The translations under genes were made by a program, and so were the position numbers. From DASQPR01 sp963836785 (GTDB taxonomy: Bacteria > Actinomycetota > Actinomycetes > Mycobacteriales > Micromonosporaceae), in NCBI GenBank assembly GCA_963836785.1, contig CAWIKW010000005.1, positions 620,001-684,000 on the forward strand: DNA of 64,000 bases, read 5' to 3'. Below the pieces are notes generated by a model. It ran no database searches, was not told the DNA's origin, and saw nothing but the letters and a program-made list of their open reading frames with translations. Positions within the stretch are counted from its first letter, which is position 1. Each line of letters starts with the position of its first letter. Shown here in pieces: positions 33,474 to 42,185 of the stretch.

Positions 33474-34478
33474 TTACGGTCGACCGTAGCCGTACGGCGT
33501 CATCATGTTGACCGACGCCTTCTTGACGACCTCACCTGGCTGCGGCGCATGGATGACCATGCCACCACCGATGTAGATCGCCACGTGACCGAGGTTCGAA
33601 TAGAACACGAGATCCCCGGGACTCAGCTGGGACCGGCTGATATGGCTAATCGCGTGATATTGCATCGCGGCGTTGTGCGGCAACGAAACGCCGACCGAAC
33701 GGTAGGCCGCTTCTGTGAGACCGGAGCAGTCGTACGACCCCGGTCCGTCGGCTGCAAACACGTACGGCTTGCCCAGCTGGGCGTACGCGAACGCGACGAC
33801 CTTGCCGCCGCGTCCGGGCAGGTACGGTGCGGCCGGATGCGAACTGCTGGCCGCTTCCTGGGCCCGGCCGTACGCCTGCGTCCGCAGCTTGTACAGGCTC
33901 GCGAGCTTGGTGTTGATCGTTGCCTTCTGCGTCGCGAGGCTCTTCTTCTGGGCGTTCTCCGCGGCGATCAGCGCGTCGAGCTTCTGCTTCTCGGTTTGAT
34001 ACGTCGCGGTGAGCCGCTGGAAGCTCGCGATCTCGTCCTGCCGCAGTGACGCGACCTGACTCAGCAGCGTCATCCGGTTAGCGAGATCCTGCGTCGAGCT
34101 CGATGACACGAAAGCGCTCATGGTCGACAGCGAACCGCCGTCCATGTACGCCACCGCGGCAATCGAACCGACCTGTTTCCGTGCCGTTTCCAACGACGCC
34201 AATGTCGGTGCCAGCTGCTTCTGCATTGCTGCTTCGGTCGCCTGGTTCTTCGCCAGCGTCGTATTGACCCCGTCGTATTGCTCGACGATCTTTTCCAGAG
34301 CAGCCGACTGGTCCTTGATCTGCTTCTGGATCGAAGCCAGGGACGAGCCACTGGGCGTGGTCAATACGGGCGACGAGGATGCCGGCGCGGCAGACGCCAG
34401 CGATGCGGGGATCGCGAGACCTCCGACCACCGAGCCCACGACGGCAACACGCAGCAGCCACTTTCGAGCCGTGCGCAA
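33474..34478 (-). CDS. Secreted NlpC/P60 peptidoglycan endopeptidase (RipA-like)
   Basis: 334 residues. Signal peptide ending near ASAAPAS, a coiled-coil region (about 45-200) rich in Gln, Ala, Lys and Leu, a short linker, then the NlpC/P60 catalytic domain with Cys251 in YDCSGL, the catalytic His in GHVAIYIG and a HAPQPG segment. Cleaves peptide cross-bridges in the wall during growth or separation. A ydaO-type (c-di-AMP) riboswitch lies in its leader, the regulation known for actinobacterial wall hydrolases. GAAGGAGA precedes the start. Confidence 0.94.
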   Translation of the reverse strand: MRTARKWLLRVAVVGSVVGGLAIPASLASAAPASSSPVLTTPSGSSLASIQKQIKDQSAALEKIVEQYDGVNTTLAKNQATEAAMQKQLAPTLASLETARKQVGSIAAVAYMDGGSLSTMSAFVSSSSTQDLANRMTLLSQVASLRQDEIASFQRLTATYQTEKQKLDALIAAENAQKKSLATQKATINTKLASLYKLRTQAYGRAQEAASSSHPAAPYLPGRGGKVVAFAYAQLGKPYVFAADGPGSYDCSGLTEAAYRSVGVSLPHNAAMQYHAISHISRSQLSPGDLVFYSNLGHVAIYIGGGMVIHAPQPGEVVKKASVNMMTPYGYGRP

Positions 34479-34494
34479 GAGCAGTCTCCTTCTT

Positions 34495-34672
34495 CCCGAC
34501 CGCCTACCGGGTTAGCTGACGGGTTCGAGCTGGGAAGTCGCTCTACCACGCGGGGGGCGCGTGGATTCACCCCAACAACCTGGGTCCCCGATTCGCTGCC
34601 GACCGTTTTCGCAGGTCCGGCGTGCGCGACTCGACGGTGCCGCATCGGTTCAGGCCGGGGGTGGCCGTCAAG
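34495..34672 (-). ncRNA. ydaO/yuaA (cyclic di-AMP) riboswitch
   Basis: Read on the minus strand, the leader of the NlpC/P60 gene contains the family's conserved blocks: AATCGGGGACCCA and TTGGGGTGAATCC, then GAACCCGTCAGCTAACC and GGTAGGCGGTCGGGAAG just before the ribosome site. Order and spacing match ydaO. In this family c-di-AMP binding lowers expression, so the hydrolase should respond to c-di-AMP and thus osmotic or wall status. Confidence 0.85.
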
Positions 34673-34968
34673 TGTCCGTGCGGCTCGATTAACGTAACGT
34701 GCTCCCGGCAAGGTCAACAGTGCAAAATGTCCGACGCTGCAGGCATTGGTGGGCATAGGTGAGGAAGATTCCTCTGCCTGGTCGTGGCGAATTGCCAGGT
34801 TCGCGAGGGTTGATGGGGGTGCAGCCGAGGCCCGGTCATCCGGGCGTGAACGGCCCTTTCCTGGGTACGGGTGACTTTGCCGGCCCGTACCCGATGGGAT
34901 TTCGGGTTCAGGCGGCTTTGACCGTCGCTCGTCGGGTCCTTCACCTGTACGCTCTGTGACGACTATGG
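34673..34968. other. 296-base gap between riboswitch and tRNA-Arg
   Basis: Holds the minus-strand promoter of the NlpC/P60 gene (near 34690-34720) and the plus-strand promoter of the tRNA. TTGACC at 34918 and TACGCT near 34948 are present, but their spacing is too wide for one promoter. No gene seen. Confidence 0.4.
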
Positions 34969-35044
34969 GCGCCCGTAGCTCAGTGGATAGAGCGGCGGAC
35001 TTCTAATCCGAAGGTCGAAGGTTCGAATCCTTCCGGGCGCACCA
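34969..35044 (+). tRNA. tRNA-Arg (anticodon UCU)
   Basis: Acceptor GCGCCCG/CGGGCGC, D arm GCTC/GAGC, anticodon loop CTTCTAA giving UCU, T arm with loop TTCGAAT, discriminator A35041 and an encoded CCA at 35042-35044. Reads the rare AGA codon. Confidence 0.96.
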
Positions 35045-35054
35045 GCGACGACCA

Positions 35055-35116
35055 GGCCGGACAAGCCATCGAGGGACCGCCAGAGCACCAGCAAGCAGGC
35101 GCAAGTTTGTCCGGCC
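35055..35116 (-). terminator. Hairpin after the DHA2 exporter gene
   Basis: GGCCGGACAA (35055-35064) pairs perfectly with TTGTCCGGCC (35107-35116). The right arm abuts the stop codon at 35117; the loop is 42 nt. Confidence 0.5.
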
Positions 35117-36775
35117 CTAGGCTGCTTTCGGCTTCACCGCCCGGCCATCCGCCGGGCTGGGCCGGCCGACTGGCTTGACGGGGACCATTCCGGAGCACAG
35201 CAGCGCAGCGATCGCGAATAGCGCAACAACCAGCAGCGAGCTACGCAATGCGGTGAGGCGGGCGTCGCTGTTGGCCTTGACGATCGCGTCGGCCTGTGCG
35301 GCTGGAACCTTGGCCTTCTGCAACGCGGTCGTGAGATCAGTGTCGGACACGAACGGGACCCCAGCGGAGAACTGGGTCGTGGCCTGAGTCTTCACGTCAG
35401 CCGGAATGGCCGAACTGGCTTGAACGCCGCTGACCAGCCCCGAGGTCAGGCTAGCGATAAGCACGGCACCGACCAACGCGGTGCCAAGAGAAGCGCCGAC
35501 ATTCGTCACGGTGTTCTGCAGCCCACCGACCTCTGCACTTTCGCGGTCGGGCACGGCCGAAACGGTGATGGCCCCGAGTTGGGAGGCGAGCGCGCCGATG
35601 CCCAGTCCGAGCAGCAGCATGGGGACTACGACGATCCCGGCGTCGGCGCCGGGGCTGAGACCGCCGATGAACACAAGGGTTCCGGCGGTCATCGACAGCA
35701 GACCGAGACGGACAACCAGCCGCGGTCGAGCACCCGGCGCGAACTTGGGAATCCCTACCGCGGCGGCCAGCAGCGCGAAGGACAGCGGAAGCAACCGCAC
35801 GCCGGTCTGCAGGGCGGACAGCTCAAGCACCACCGAGAGGAATAGCGGAACGGTGAAAAAGACACCGGCCTGAATGAAGAACTGGAAAAAGAACATGGAA
35901 AGGCCACCGGCAAGCTGAGCGTTGCGCAGCATCGGCGGCCGGATGAGCGGTTCGCCGCCCTTGCCATTGACGCGGCCCTCCCAGAGGAAGAATCCGCAAA
36001 TGACCAGCAGGCCGCCCATCACCAACCAGACAACAGGCGAAACCCCTAGCAGCTCCGGTCCGTCGGGCTTCGGCTTCACAAACCCCCACGTCCCGGCCTT
36101 CAACACCCCGAAGACCAGGAGAAAGAGGCCCACGACCGAGAGCACCGCGCCAATGAAGTCGAAACGAACACGGCCGGCGGGCGGTGCGTCGTGGATCTTG
36201 CCCATCGCGGCGAAGATGCCCACCACGATGACGGCCTCGCCGACGAAGACCCACCGCCAGGACGCAAAAGTTGTTACCGCGCCCCCGATGAGGGGCCCGG
36301 CCGCCACCGCGATCGCACCCGCCGCCGCGATAAGGCCGTAGGCCGCCGCCCGACGCTCGCGCGGAAAGTTGCCGGCGACCAAGGCCACAATGGCCGGCAT
36401 GATCAATGCCGCACCGATGCCCTCCAGAACCGACCATCCGACCAGAAGGACACCCAGGTTCGGGGCTACCGAGGTGATGAGCGTACCCGCGCCGTAGATC
36501 ACGAGGCCGATGGAGAACGCCCGGCGCCGACCCACGATTGCGCCGATCTTGCCGCCAGTGATCATCAACGACGCCATCACGAGCGTGTAGAGGGTAATGG
36601 CGGTCTGGATCCCCGTCACCGATGTGCCGACATCGGCGGCCACCTGGCGGATCGAGACATTCATGACGGAGCTGTCCAGGGTCATCAAGAATTGGCCAGC
36701 GGCCAGCACCATGAGAACAAAGCCGGCTCCACTGCCGACTTCCTTGGACTCAACCGTGGTCACCACGCGCTCCAT
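35117..36775 (-). CDS. MFS multidrug exporter, DHA2 family (14-TM, EmrB/QacA type)
   Basis: 552 residues with about 14 membrane helices. Motif D1-like LDSSVMNVSIRQ in helix 1, a motif A-like loop GGKIGAIVGRRRAF and the family's long C-terminal helices. A proton-driven exporter, usually of drugs or metabolites. Sits immediately beside tRNA-Arg on the opposite strand with no regulator gene next to it. Codon use looks somewhat less GC-biased than in its neighbours, a weak hint of transfer. A large extracellular loop (about 415-490) lies before the last helix. Confidence 0.9.
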   Translation of the reverse strand: MERVVTTVESKEVGSGAGFVLMVLAAGQFLMTLDSSVMNVSIRQVAADVGTSVTGIQTAITLYTLVMASLMITGGKIGAIVGRRRAFSIGLVIYGAGTLITSVAPNLGVLLVGWSVLEGIGAALIMPAIVALVAGNFPRERRAAAYGLIAAAGAIAVAAGPLIGGAVTTFASWRWVFVGEAVIVVGIFAAMGKIHDAPPAGRVRFDFIGAVLSVVGLFLLVFGVLKAGTWGFVKPKPDGPELLGVSPVVWLVMGGLLVICGFFLWEGRVNGKGGEPLIRPPMLRNAQLAGGLSMFFFQFFIQAGVFFTVPLFLSVVLELSALQTGVRLLPLSFALLAAAVGIPKFAPGARPRLVVRLGLLSMTAGTLVFIGGLSPGADAGIVVVPMLLLGLGIGALASQLGAITVSAVPDRESAEVGGLQNTVTNVGASLGTALVGAVLIASLTSGLVSGVQASSAIPADVKTQATTQFSAGVPFVSDTDLTTALQKAKVPAAQADAIVKANSDARLTALRSSLLVVALFAIAALLCSGMVPVKPVGRPSPADGRAVKPKAA

Positions 36776-36972
36776 TGCCCGCCACCAATGCCACGCGCGT
36801 CAGCGCCACTCCACCCGTACGGACATCGGCGAGCACGCACCGAAGGATTCAACACAGACAGCAGAACACACCGGCGGCACGCATGATCCCGGTTACGTGA
36901 TCCAGGCCGCCAATCATCGACGGATGGCGTCGTTGACCCGCGGAGTCAGCCACAAGATGGTTTCCTGCCATC

Positions 36973-37857
36973 ATGACGTGGTTGACGAATCGGATCATGC
37001 GCCGGCACACGGGGCCGCCGGCCGGTCCGCTCGGCCCGTCCGGCCACACCGCGCCATCCTCGGACGGCAGCCTGGCCGTCAAGATGACGAATCCCATCGC
37101 CACCGCGCCGCATGTCGCCGCACCCGCACCCGAACCCGAAACGCCGACGCTCGCATATCGGCATGCGGTGCTCGCGGCGTGGCGCTTGTGGCGTAGGCAT
37201 ATCGGCGCGTTCGTTCCGGTCGCCATCGCCGTCGTCGCCCCGCTGGTGGTCATCGGCGAATTGCTGAACGCCTTCGTCCACGGTCACGAGGTGCGCGCGG
37301 CAGTTGCGGTCACGCTGTTCGGTGTTGCCGCCGCCGCGATGGCCGAGGCGTTGTCCGCCGGCATCTCGGAAGAGCTGCTTCGCGCGGGGGCCGCGCATCC
37401 GGGAAAGCGTCCGACCGTACGGCAAGCGGCTGGTCGCGTGCCGCTGTGGCGGCTGACGATCGTGGCCATCGTCGTCGGCGTGGCCGTCGGCGTCGGCTCC
37501 GCGATCGGCGTGCTACCCGGTCTTGCCCTGTTCGCGTGGCTGGCCATCGCCTGTACGTCGGCGATGGTCGAGCGTCATGGTGTCGTCGACTCGCTGCGAA
37601 CGAGCGTTAGGTTGGTTCGCGGGCGCTTCTGGTCCGTGGCCGCGCTGACCACGACCGCGGCCCTGGTGGTGGGAGTCGCGGAGGGGATCGGCGTCGGCTT
37701 GCACGCCATCCACCCACCGTTGTGGGTGATGATCATCGTCGAGATTGCTGTCGAGACGGTCGCGGTCAGTCTGACCGCCGCGATCATTCTCGTCGTCTTC
37801 TTCGCGCTGCTCGGCCGCCAAGAAGCGAGCCCTCCGACACTCCACCCACCGATTTAG
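36973..37857 (+). CDS. Polytopic membrane protein, unknown function
   Basis: 294 residues. A disordered N-terminus rich in Pro, Gly and Ser (1-55) is followed by about six membrane helices and a short tail. The repeated pattern of paired helices with amphipathic RLWRRHIGAFV-like entries resembles glycerophosphodiesterase membrane-domain/YciC-type proteins, but I cannot assign it firmly. An internal ATG at 37084 (MTNPIATAP) would remove the first 37 residues and may be the true start. Confidence 0.72.
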   Translation: MTWLTNRIMRRHTGPPAGPLGPSGHTAPSSDGSLAVKMTNPIATAPHVAAPAPEPETPTLAYRHAVLAAWRLWRRHIGAFVPVAIAVVAPLVVIGELLNAFVHGHEVRAAVAVTLFGVAAAAMAEALSAGISEELLRAGAAHPGKRPTVRQAAGRVPLWRLTIVAIVVGVAVGVGSAIGVLPGLALFAWLAIACTSAMVERHGVVDSLRTSVRLVRGRFWSVAALTTTAALVVGVAEGIGVGLHAIHPPLWVMIIVEIAVETVAVSLTAAIILVVFFALLGRQEASPPTLHPPI

Positions 37858-37905
37858 ATCGGTAACCCGGCCGTAGCAACTGTTCGGGTGCGGCGGTGAC
37901 GAGGG

Positions 37906-38142
37906 CTACCGGCGACGCGCGAACATCGACCGGATGCGGGATCTGATCCCCCGGCGGCCGCCCGAGCTGTCACCGCCTGACGGTGACAGACCGTAATCAG
38001 AGCTCGGCGGACCGATCCCGGCGACCCACAACGGTGAGGCGATATCCTCACTCACGCGATCACTGCCGGTTTCCACTCCAGCGCGCTGCTGCTCAAGCTC
38101 AAGTTCTGTCGGCTCATCGGGCCGGTCCCCGTACATGCTCAT
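37906..38142 (-). CDS. Small hydrophilic protein, unknown function
   Basis: 78 residues from the ATG at 38142, which follows GGACGGAG. Acidic N-terminal half (DRPDEPTELELEQQR), basic C-terminus ending RSRIRSMFARRR. No membrane segment. A perfect 9-bp hairpin (CTGTCACCG/CGGTGACAG, 37968-37990) lies inside the frame, so it could also be a non-coding leader or terminator region. Function unknown. Confidence 0.45.
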   Translation of the reverse strand: MSMYGDRPDEPTELELEQQRAGVETGSDRVSEDIASPLWVAGIGPPSSDYGLSPSGGDSSGGRRGIRSRIRSMFARRR

Positions 38143-38447
38143 GAGCGATCTCCGTCCTGGACCTACGACCATGATCTAACGCCTCATTGCCGGTCCGCCG
38201 ACGGTTGCCAAACATGCGCGCAGCCCGAAGGTCGGTCTGTGAACGCGGCCGGATGCGCGCACAACCGCTCCATGATCCGCAAAGGGGTGCGTCGTCCTTT
38301 GGCTGCGGCGTCTGGCGACGGGTCAGATTGCGCACCGATTGGCGTCAGAACTCGGTGGCCGCGACGATCGCCGCTTCCTAGACTCGCGAGCAAGTCGCCC
38401 GTCGAAGAACGTGGGCCGCCGGGCGTCGTCCGACGGAGAGGCGGGTC
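38143..38447. other. 305-base gap
   Basis: Divergent upstream region of the small protein and the DUF3800-like gene. No repeats, RNA genes or convincing small frames seen. Confidence 0.4.
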
Positions 38448-39539
38448 GTGACCGACAGCGGCGAACCCGAGAGCGTAGCGCTGCCGCACGCGTACGGCCG
38501 GCCGCCGCGAGAGATCGCCTGCGACGAATCCGGCTACGAGGGCGAGAAGCTGATCGGCGGCACGACCGACGTGTTCGCGCACGCCAGTGTGAGCATGGAC
38601 GCCCAGGCGGCACGGGAATGCATCCAGGAGCTGCGCGACCGCATCCGTTCGCCGGCCCTCGAATACAAGGCCAACCACGTGCTCCGCGCCAAGCATCGCG
38701 CGGTCCTGACCTGGCTCCTCGGGCCGACCGGACCGCTGCTTGGCCACGCCCACGTCTACCTCGTCGAAAAGTCGTTCCTGATCGTGGCGAACGTCGTCCG
38801 ACTGCTCGTCGATCGGCCCGACCGGGGTCCGCAACCGGACTCGTCGGAAGCCGCGCTCGTCCTCTACCGAACGGGCCGGCGAGTCGATCCGGCCGCGTGG
38901 CGCGCATTCCTGGCGTCGGCGAATGACCTGATGCGGATCAAGGATCGCCTGGACATGACGACGTCTGTCGATTCCTTCTTTCGATCGGTCGGCGACCTGC
39001 GGGTCGCCTGGAAAGTCGACGGCCTCGATCCGATCGATCGTGAGGTGGCCGAGATGTTGGATCTGCTGTCGTGTGCACGCCCGCGCGCCGAGTCGTTCCG
39101 AACCGCGCTGCATGACGGGCCGGACACCATGCCGGTCATGGACCCGCTGATCCCGGCCATCGTTCGGGCCGTCGACTATTGGGCGGACGATCCGGCGGTG
39201 GTGGCAATCATTCATGATCGACAAAACACCTTGGCTGGTACGCGTGTGGGTCGGCTCGTGGAAGCCCTGGCGGCCGCGGACCACGGTGGTTCCGACGCAG
39301 CCGTGAGCGGACGCGTCAGCGAACTCCGTTTCGTGGATTCGCGAGAGGATCCGCGGGTCCAGGTCGCCGACTTCCTGGCCGGCGTGGCCCGTAAGAAGGC
39401 CTCCGATGAGCTGCACGGCCGACCCGACGATGAGATCACCGCGTTGCTGCGACCATATGTGGACTCGATGTCGATCTGGGCCGACGACGCCAGTTGGCGC
39501 CGGATACGCCCGCGATCGAACGTATCGACCAGCCAGTGA
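38448..39539 (+). CDS. DUF3800-like protein (RNase H-like fold)
   Basis: 363 residues from a GTG preceded by GGAGAGG. The N-terminal IACDESGYEG supplies the DE of the DUF3800 first strand; the AKH stretch and the closing DSREDPRVQVADFLAGV match the family's later acidic residues, consistent with an RNase H-like metal site. Function is not established, though some relatives occur in defence loci. Its stop lies 12 nt before the nitronate monooxygenase ATG, so the two are probably one operon. Confidence 0.75.
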   Translation: MTDSGEPESVALPHAYGRPPREIACDESGYEGEKLIGGTTDVFAHASVSMDAQAARECIQELRDRIRSPALEYKANHVLRAKHRAVLTWLLGPTGPLLGHAHVYLVEKSFLIVANVVRLLVDRPDRGPQPDSSEAALVLYRTGRRVDPAAWRAFLASANDLMRIKDRLDMTTSVDSFFRSVGDLRVAWKVDGLDPIDREVAEMLDLLSCARPRAESFRTALHDGPDTMPVMDPLIPAIVRAVDYWADDPAVVAIIHDRQNTLAGTRVGRLVEALAAADHGGSDAAVSGRVSELRFVDSREDPRVQVADFLAGVARKKASDELHGRPDDEITALLRPYVDSMSIWADDASWRRIRPRSNVSTSQ

Positions 39540-39551
39540 GGAGTCACACCG

Positions 39552-40583
39552 ATGCCATCGCCGCTGCGTGATATCGGTGTCGTGGTGCCGGTGCTCGCGG
39601 CACCCATGGCCGGTGATGTCGGCACGCTGGCGTTGGTCGGTGCCGCGGCCAGCGTGGGCAGCTTGGGGTTTCTGGCCGCCGGCTACAAGACAGCGGAGGC
39701 GTTGGCGACAAACATCGCCGCCGTACGATCATCGGCGGCGACCTTCGGCGTCAACCTGTTCGCCCCGAACCCGCTGCCGGTGGATGGCGACGACTTCGAG
39801 CACTATCGGCAGGCCATCCAGATTGAGGCGGACCGCTACGGCATCGACCTCGGCGCGGGACCGCCGCTTGAAGACGACGACCAGTGGCGAGCGAAGGTGG
39901 ATCTGCTGGTGGCCGACCCGGTGCCGCTTGTCAGCTTCACCTTCGGCCTTCCCGAGCCGGCCGTGGTCACCGCGCTCCGCGCGGCCGGGACGCTGGTCGT
40001 ACAGACCGTCACGTCGGTCGACGAGGCCGTCGCGGCGGCGGCATCGGGCGCCGATGTTCTCGCCGTTCAGGCGTCGGCCGCCGGTGGACACTCGGGCACG
40101 CTGACACCGGGCATCCGACCGCCGAGCATTGCCCTGACTGAGGTGGTCGCCGCCGTCCGGAGTGCCGTTTCGCTACCCATCATTGCTGCCGGCGGCCTGG
40201 CGACGGCCGACGACGTAGCCGCCGCCGTACACGCCGGTGCCGACGCTGTGATGGTCGGCACGGCTCTGTTGCGTACGGACGAGGCCGGCACGACGGCGGC
40301 GCATCGAGCGGCTCTGGCCGACCCGGCGGCGCGTGGGACGGTGGTGACCCGGGCGTTCACCGGACGGTTCGCGCGTTCCCTGCGTAACGACTTCATCGAC
40401 CGGTATGACCGCCTCGCGCCGGCCGGATATCCGGCGATCCATCATCTGACCAGCCCTCTGCGCAAGGCGGCGGCCACGGCGTGCGACCCCGAACGGTTGC
40501 ATCTGTGGGCCGGCACGGGATACCGCCACGCCACCGATGGGCCGGCCGGCGCCGTCCTCACGCGGTTGGCCGAGCGGCTGTGA
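39552..40583 (+). CDS. Nitronate monooxygenase (2-nitropropane dioxygenase family)
   Basis: 343 residues, FMN-dependent TIM barrel. Motifs: PVLAAPMAGDVG at the start, VQASAAGGHSG with the catalytic His, IIAAGGLATADDV and ADAVMVGTALL binding the FMN phosphate, and the TRAFTGRFARSL segment. Detoxifies alkyl nitronates such as propionate 3-nitronate. GAGGAG precedes the ATG. Followed by a 12-bp stem hairpin at 40591-40630. Confidence 0.93.
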   Translation: MPSPLRDIGVVVPVLAAPMAGDVGTLALVGAAASVGSLGFLAAGYKTAEALATNIAAVRSSAATFGVNLFAPNPLPVDGDDFEHYRQAIQIEADRYGIDLGAGPPLEDDDQWRAKVDLLVADPVPLVSFTFGLPEPAVVTALRAAGTLVVQTVTSVDEAVAAAASGADVLAVQASAAGGHSGTLTPGIRPPSIALTEVVAAVRSAVSLPIIAAGGLATADDVAAAVHAGADAVMVGTALLRTDEAGTTAAHRAALADPAARGTVVTRAFTGRFARSLRNDFIDRYDRLAPAGYPAIHHLTSPLRKAAATACDPERLHLWAGTGYRHATDGPAGAVLTRLAERL

Positions 40584-40590
40584 GCGGCGG

Positions 40591-40630
40591 GCCGTCCGCG
40601 TCTTGTCGGTTGCCGGCGGACGCGGACGGC
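40591..40630 (+). terminator. Hairpin after nitronate monooxygenase
   Basis: A perfect 12-bp stem (40591-40602 with 40619-40630) and 16-nt loop, just after the stop. No U-tract. Confidence 0.6.
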
Positions 40631-40650
40631 GGGTCCCGTAGCGTGGAGGC

Positions 40651-40890
40651 ATGGACGAGCACAGCATGGCGAGTTGGTGGAGCACCGGCCTGTCCGGCGA
40701 GGACCGGGACGAGTGGTGCAGCGCGCTCGACTCTGGCGAGCTGACCGAGGATCTGCTGATCACGCTGACGAGCTCGCAGCGCCAATGGCTGGTCGAAGCG
40801 CCGGACGGCGATGCATCGACCAGCGGCCCGTCGATGGGCCCGGAACTCCAGGCGTTCGTGGCCGAGGAGTGCTCGAAGCGGCTGCGGTGA
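40651..40890 (+). CDS. Small acidic protein, unknown function
   Basis: 79 residues, with Trp in ASWWSTGLSGEDRDEWCSAL and an amphipathic C-terminus. No membrane segment and no recognised family. A TAGCGT hexamer about 10 nt upstream and a GGAGG too close to the ATG suggest leaderless translation. Coding potential is judged from composition only. Confidence 0.5.
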   Translation: MDEHSMASWWSTGLSGEDRDEWCSALDSGELTEDLLITLTSSQRQWLVEAPDGDASTSGPSMGPELQAFVAEECSKRLR

Positions 40891-40948
40891 CATGCGCCTC
40901 GGGGTGCGCTACGCATCGGCGGTAGGTCGGGACGCGGACCATGATCCG

Positions 40949-41755
40949 TCAGATCGGCCAACAAATTTCCGTACGCCATCGGTTTGTGTCCGTGGTGTCG
41001 TGCACACCGACCAAGTAGGTCTCCCGAACCGGGCCGGCGGCACCGATGCCGTGCTCGGCCACGTACGTCCCGAGGGCACCGTACGTCTGGTCGATGTTGG
41101 CCGGTGATCCGCGGTGGACCGCTACGGCGAGGTCCGCGGCCGGGACCGTGTACGGCCGGACTCGGCCCACCGATGCCGTCGCGATCGATGTGGTCGGTAT
41201 GAACAGAACGGCATCGCCGCGGTCGTCGGTGAACAGCCCGTCGTCGAACAGCCCGCCCGCCGGACCGACCGCTGCCGGTGAGCCGCCGTCCAGCGACGCG
41301 TACAGCTCGCTGAGTGCATCGGTCCACCATGACCCGAGTTCGCCGCGTCCGACGGTCCCGCTGATCGCGATTGCGGCCATCGCTGGCATGCTTCTGCGCT
41401 CGACCTCGATTGGCGACGCCGGATGCTCCAGCAGCGACCGAAGCGACGCCACCGCGGCCTCGGTCTGAGCGAGTTGCGCCTGCATCCGATCGAGGTGTAC
41501 GGCGAGCAACCGGTCACGGGCGCGCTCGTCCGGCGCGGCGAGAACGGCCCGAACCTCGTCGACCGGCATCTCGAGATCGCGAAGCCGGCGGATCGTGTGC
41601 GCGGCCGTCACCTGGTCGACGCCGTAGTAGCGGTAGCCCGTGTCCGGGTTGACGTCGGTCGGCTCGAGCAAGCCGACGCGGTGGTAATACCGGAGCGTCT
41701 TCACGCTCAGGTGCGTCATCCGGGAGAAGTCACCGATCGTCACGTACGCCCGCAT
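40949..41755 (-). CDS. MerR family transcriptional regulator with GyrI-like effector domain
   Basis: 268 residues. N-terminal MerR winged helix (IGDFSRMTHLSVKTLRYYHRVGLL), a dimerisation coiled coil (about 75-115), then a GyrI/SOUL-like ligand domain (about 120-268) of the kind that binds aromatic or drug-like effectors (BmrR/TipA class). An 8-bp dyad in the divergent gap to the SnoaL gene is the likely operator, so it probably controls itself and 41842. Confidence 0.92.
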   Translation of the reverse strand: MRAYVTIGDFSRMTHLSVKTLRYYHRVGLLEPTDVNPDTGYRYYGVDQVTAAHTIRRLRDLEMPVDEVRAVLAAPDERARDRLLAVHLDRMQAQLAQTEAAVASLRSLLEHPASPIEVERRSMPAMAAIAISGTVGRGELGSWWTDALSELYASLDGGSPAAVGPAGGLFDDGLFTDDRGDAVLFIPTTSIATASVGRVRPYTVPAADLAVAVHRGSPANIDQTYGALGTYVAEHGIGAAGPVRETYLVGVHDTTDTNRWRTEICWPI

Positions 41756-41768
41756 GGGTCAAAGTCTT

Positions 41769-41791
41769 GACCCTCCCCTCGGTGGAGCGTC
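41769..41791. promoter_or_regulatory. MerR-type operator in the divergent gap
   Basis: GACCCTCC (41769-41776) and GGAGCGTC (41784-41791) form an 8-bp dyad with one mismatch and a 7-nt centre, overlapping a TTGACC -35-like hexamer at 41767. Size and place fit MerR-family operators. Confidence 0.6.
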
Positions 41792-41841
41792 AAGGCTGGG
41801 TCTGGTCCGGCAAATGCCATGACACACCCTGAGGAGCGATC

Positions 41842-42174
41842 ATGAACGGCAACGCACCCGACGTCGTCACCCGGTACCTGGCGGCCGCCGACGCCAAGGA
41901 CCCGAATGCCGTCGCGGCTTGCTTCGCCGACGACGGTACGGTGGTCGACGAGGGCGTGACCTATACCGGCCGCGACGAGATCGCGGCCTGGCGGGAGCAG
42001 ACACTCAGCAAGTGGACCTACACAACAACGGTCACGGGCAGCGAACCGCTCGGCGCCGATCGATACCGCGTAAAGGTGCACGCGAGTGGCGACTTTCCCG
42101 GCGGCGAGGTGGACCTGGCCAACGACTTCACCGTCGCCGGCGGCCTCATCACGGCCTTGCGCATCGCCGAGTAG
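41842..42174 (+). CDS. SnoaL-like (NTF2 superfamily) protein
   Basis: 110 residues, an alpha+beta cone with the pattern VTRYLAAADAKDPNAVAACFADDGTVVDEG followed by YTGRDEIAAW, typical of SnoaL-like polyketide cyclases and steroid-isomerase relatives. No substrate evident. GAGGAG precedes the ATG. Divergent from the MerR gene and likely its target. Confidence 0.88.
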   Translation: MNGNAPDVVTRYLAAADAKDPNAVAACFADDGTVVDEGVTYTGRDEIAAWREQTLSKWTYTTTVTGSEPLGADRYRVKVHASGDFPGGEVDLANDFTVAGGLITALRIAE

Positions 42175-42185
42175 CGTAAGCCGGC

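Noticed and set aside
35045..35116. Attachment site or integrase next to tRNA-Arg
   Set aside because: No integrase frame and no second copy of the tRNA 3' end in the window; the repeat there is just the exporter's hairpin.
38448..39539. DUF3800-like protein as the missing retron effector
   Set aside because: DUF3800 proteins occur with some retrons, but this gene is 9 kb away, in a separate operon with a nitronate monooxygenase and with metH between. No link is visible.
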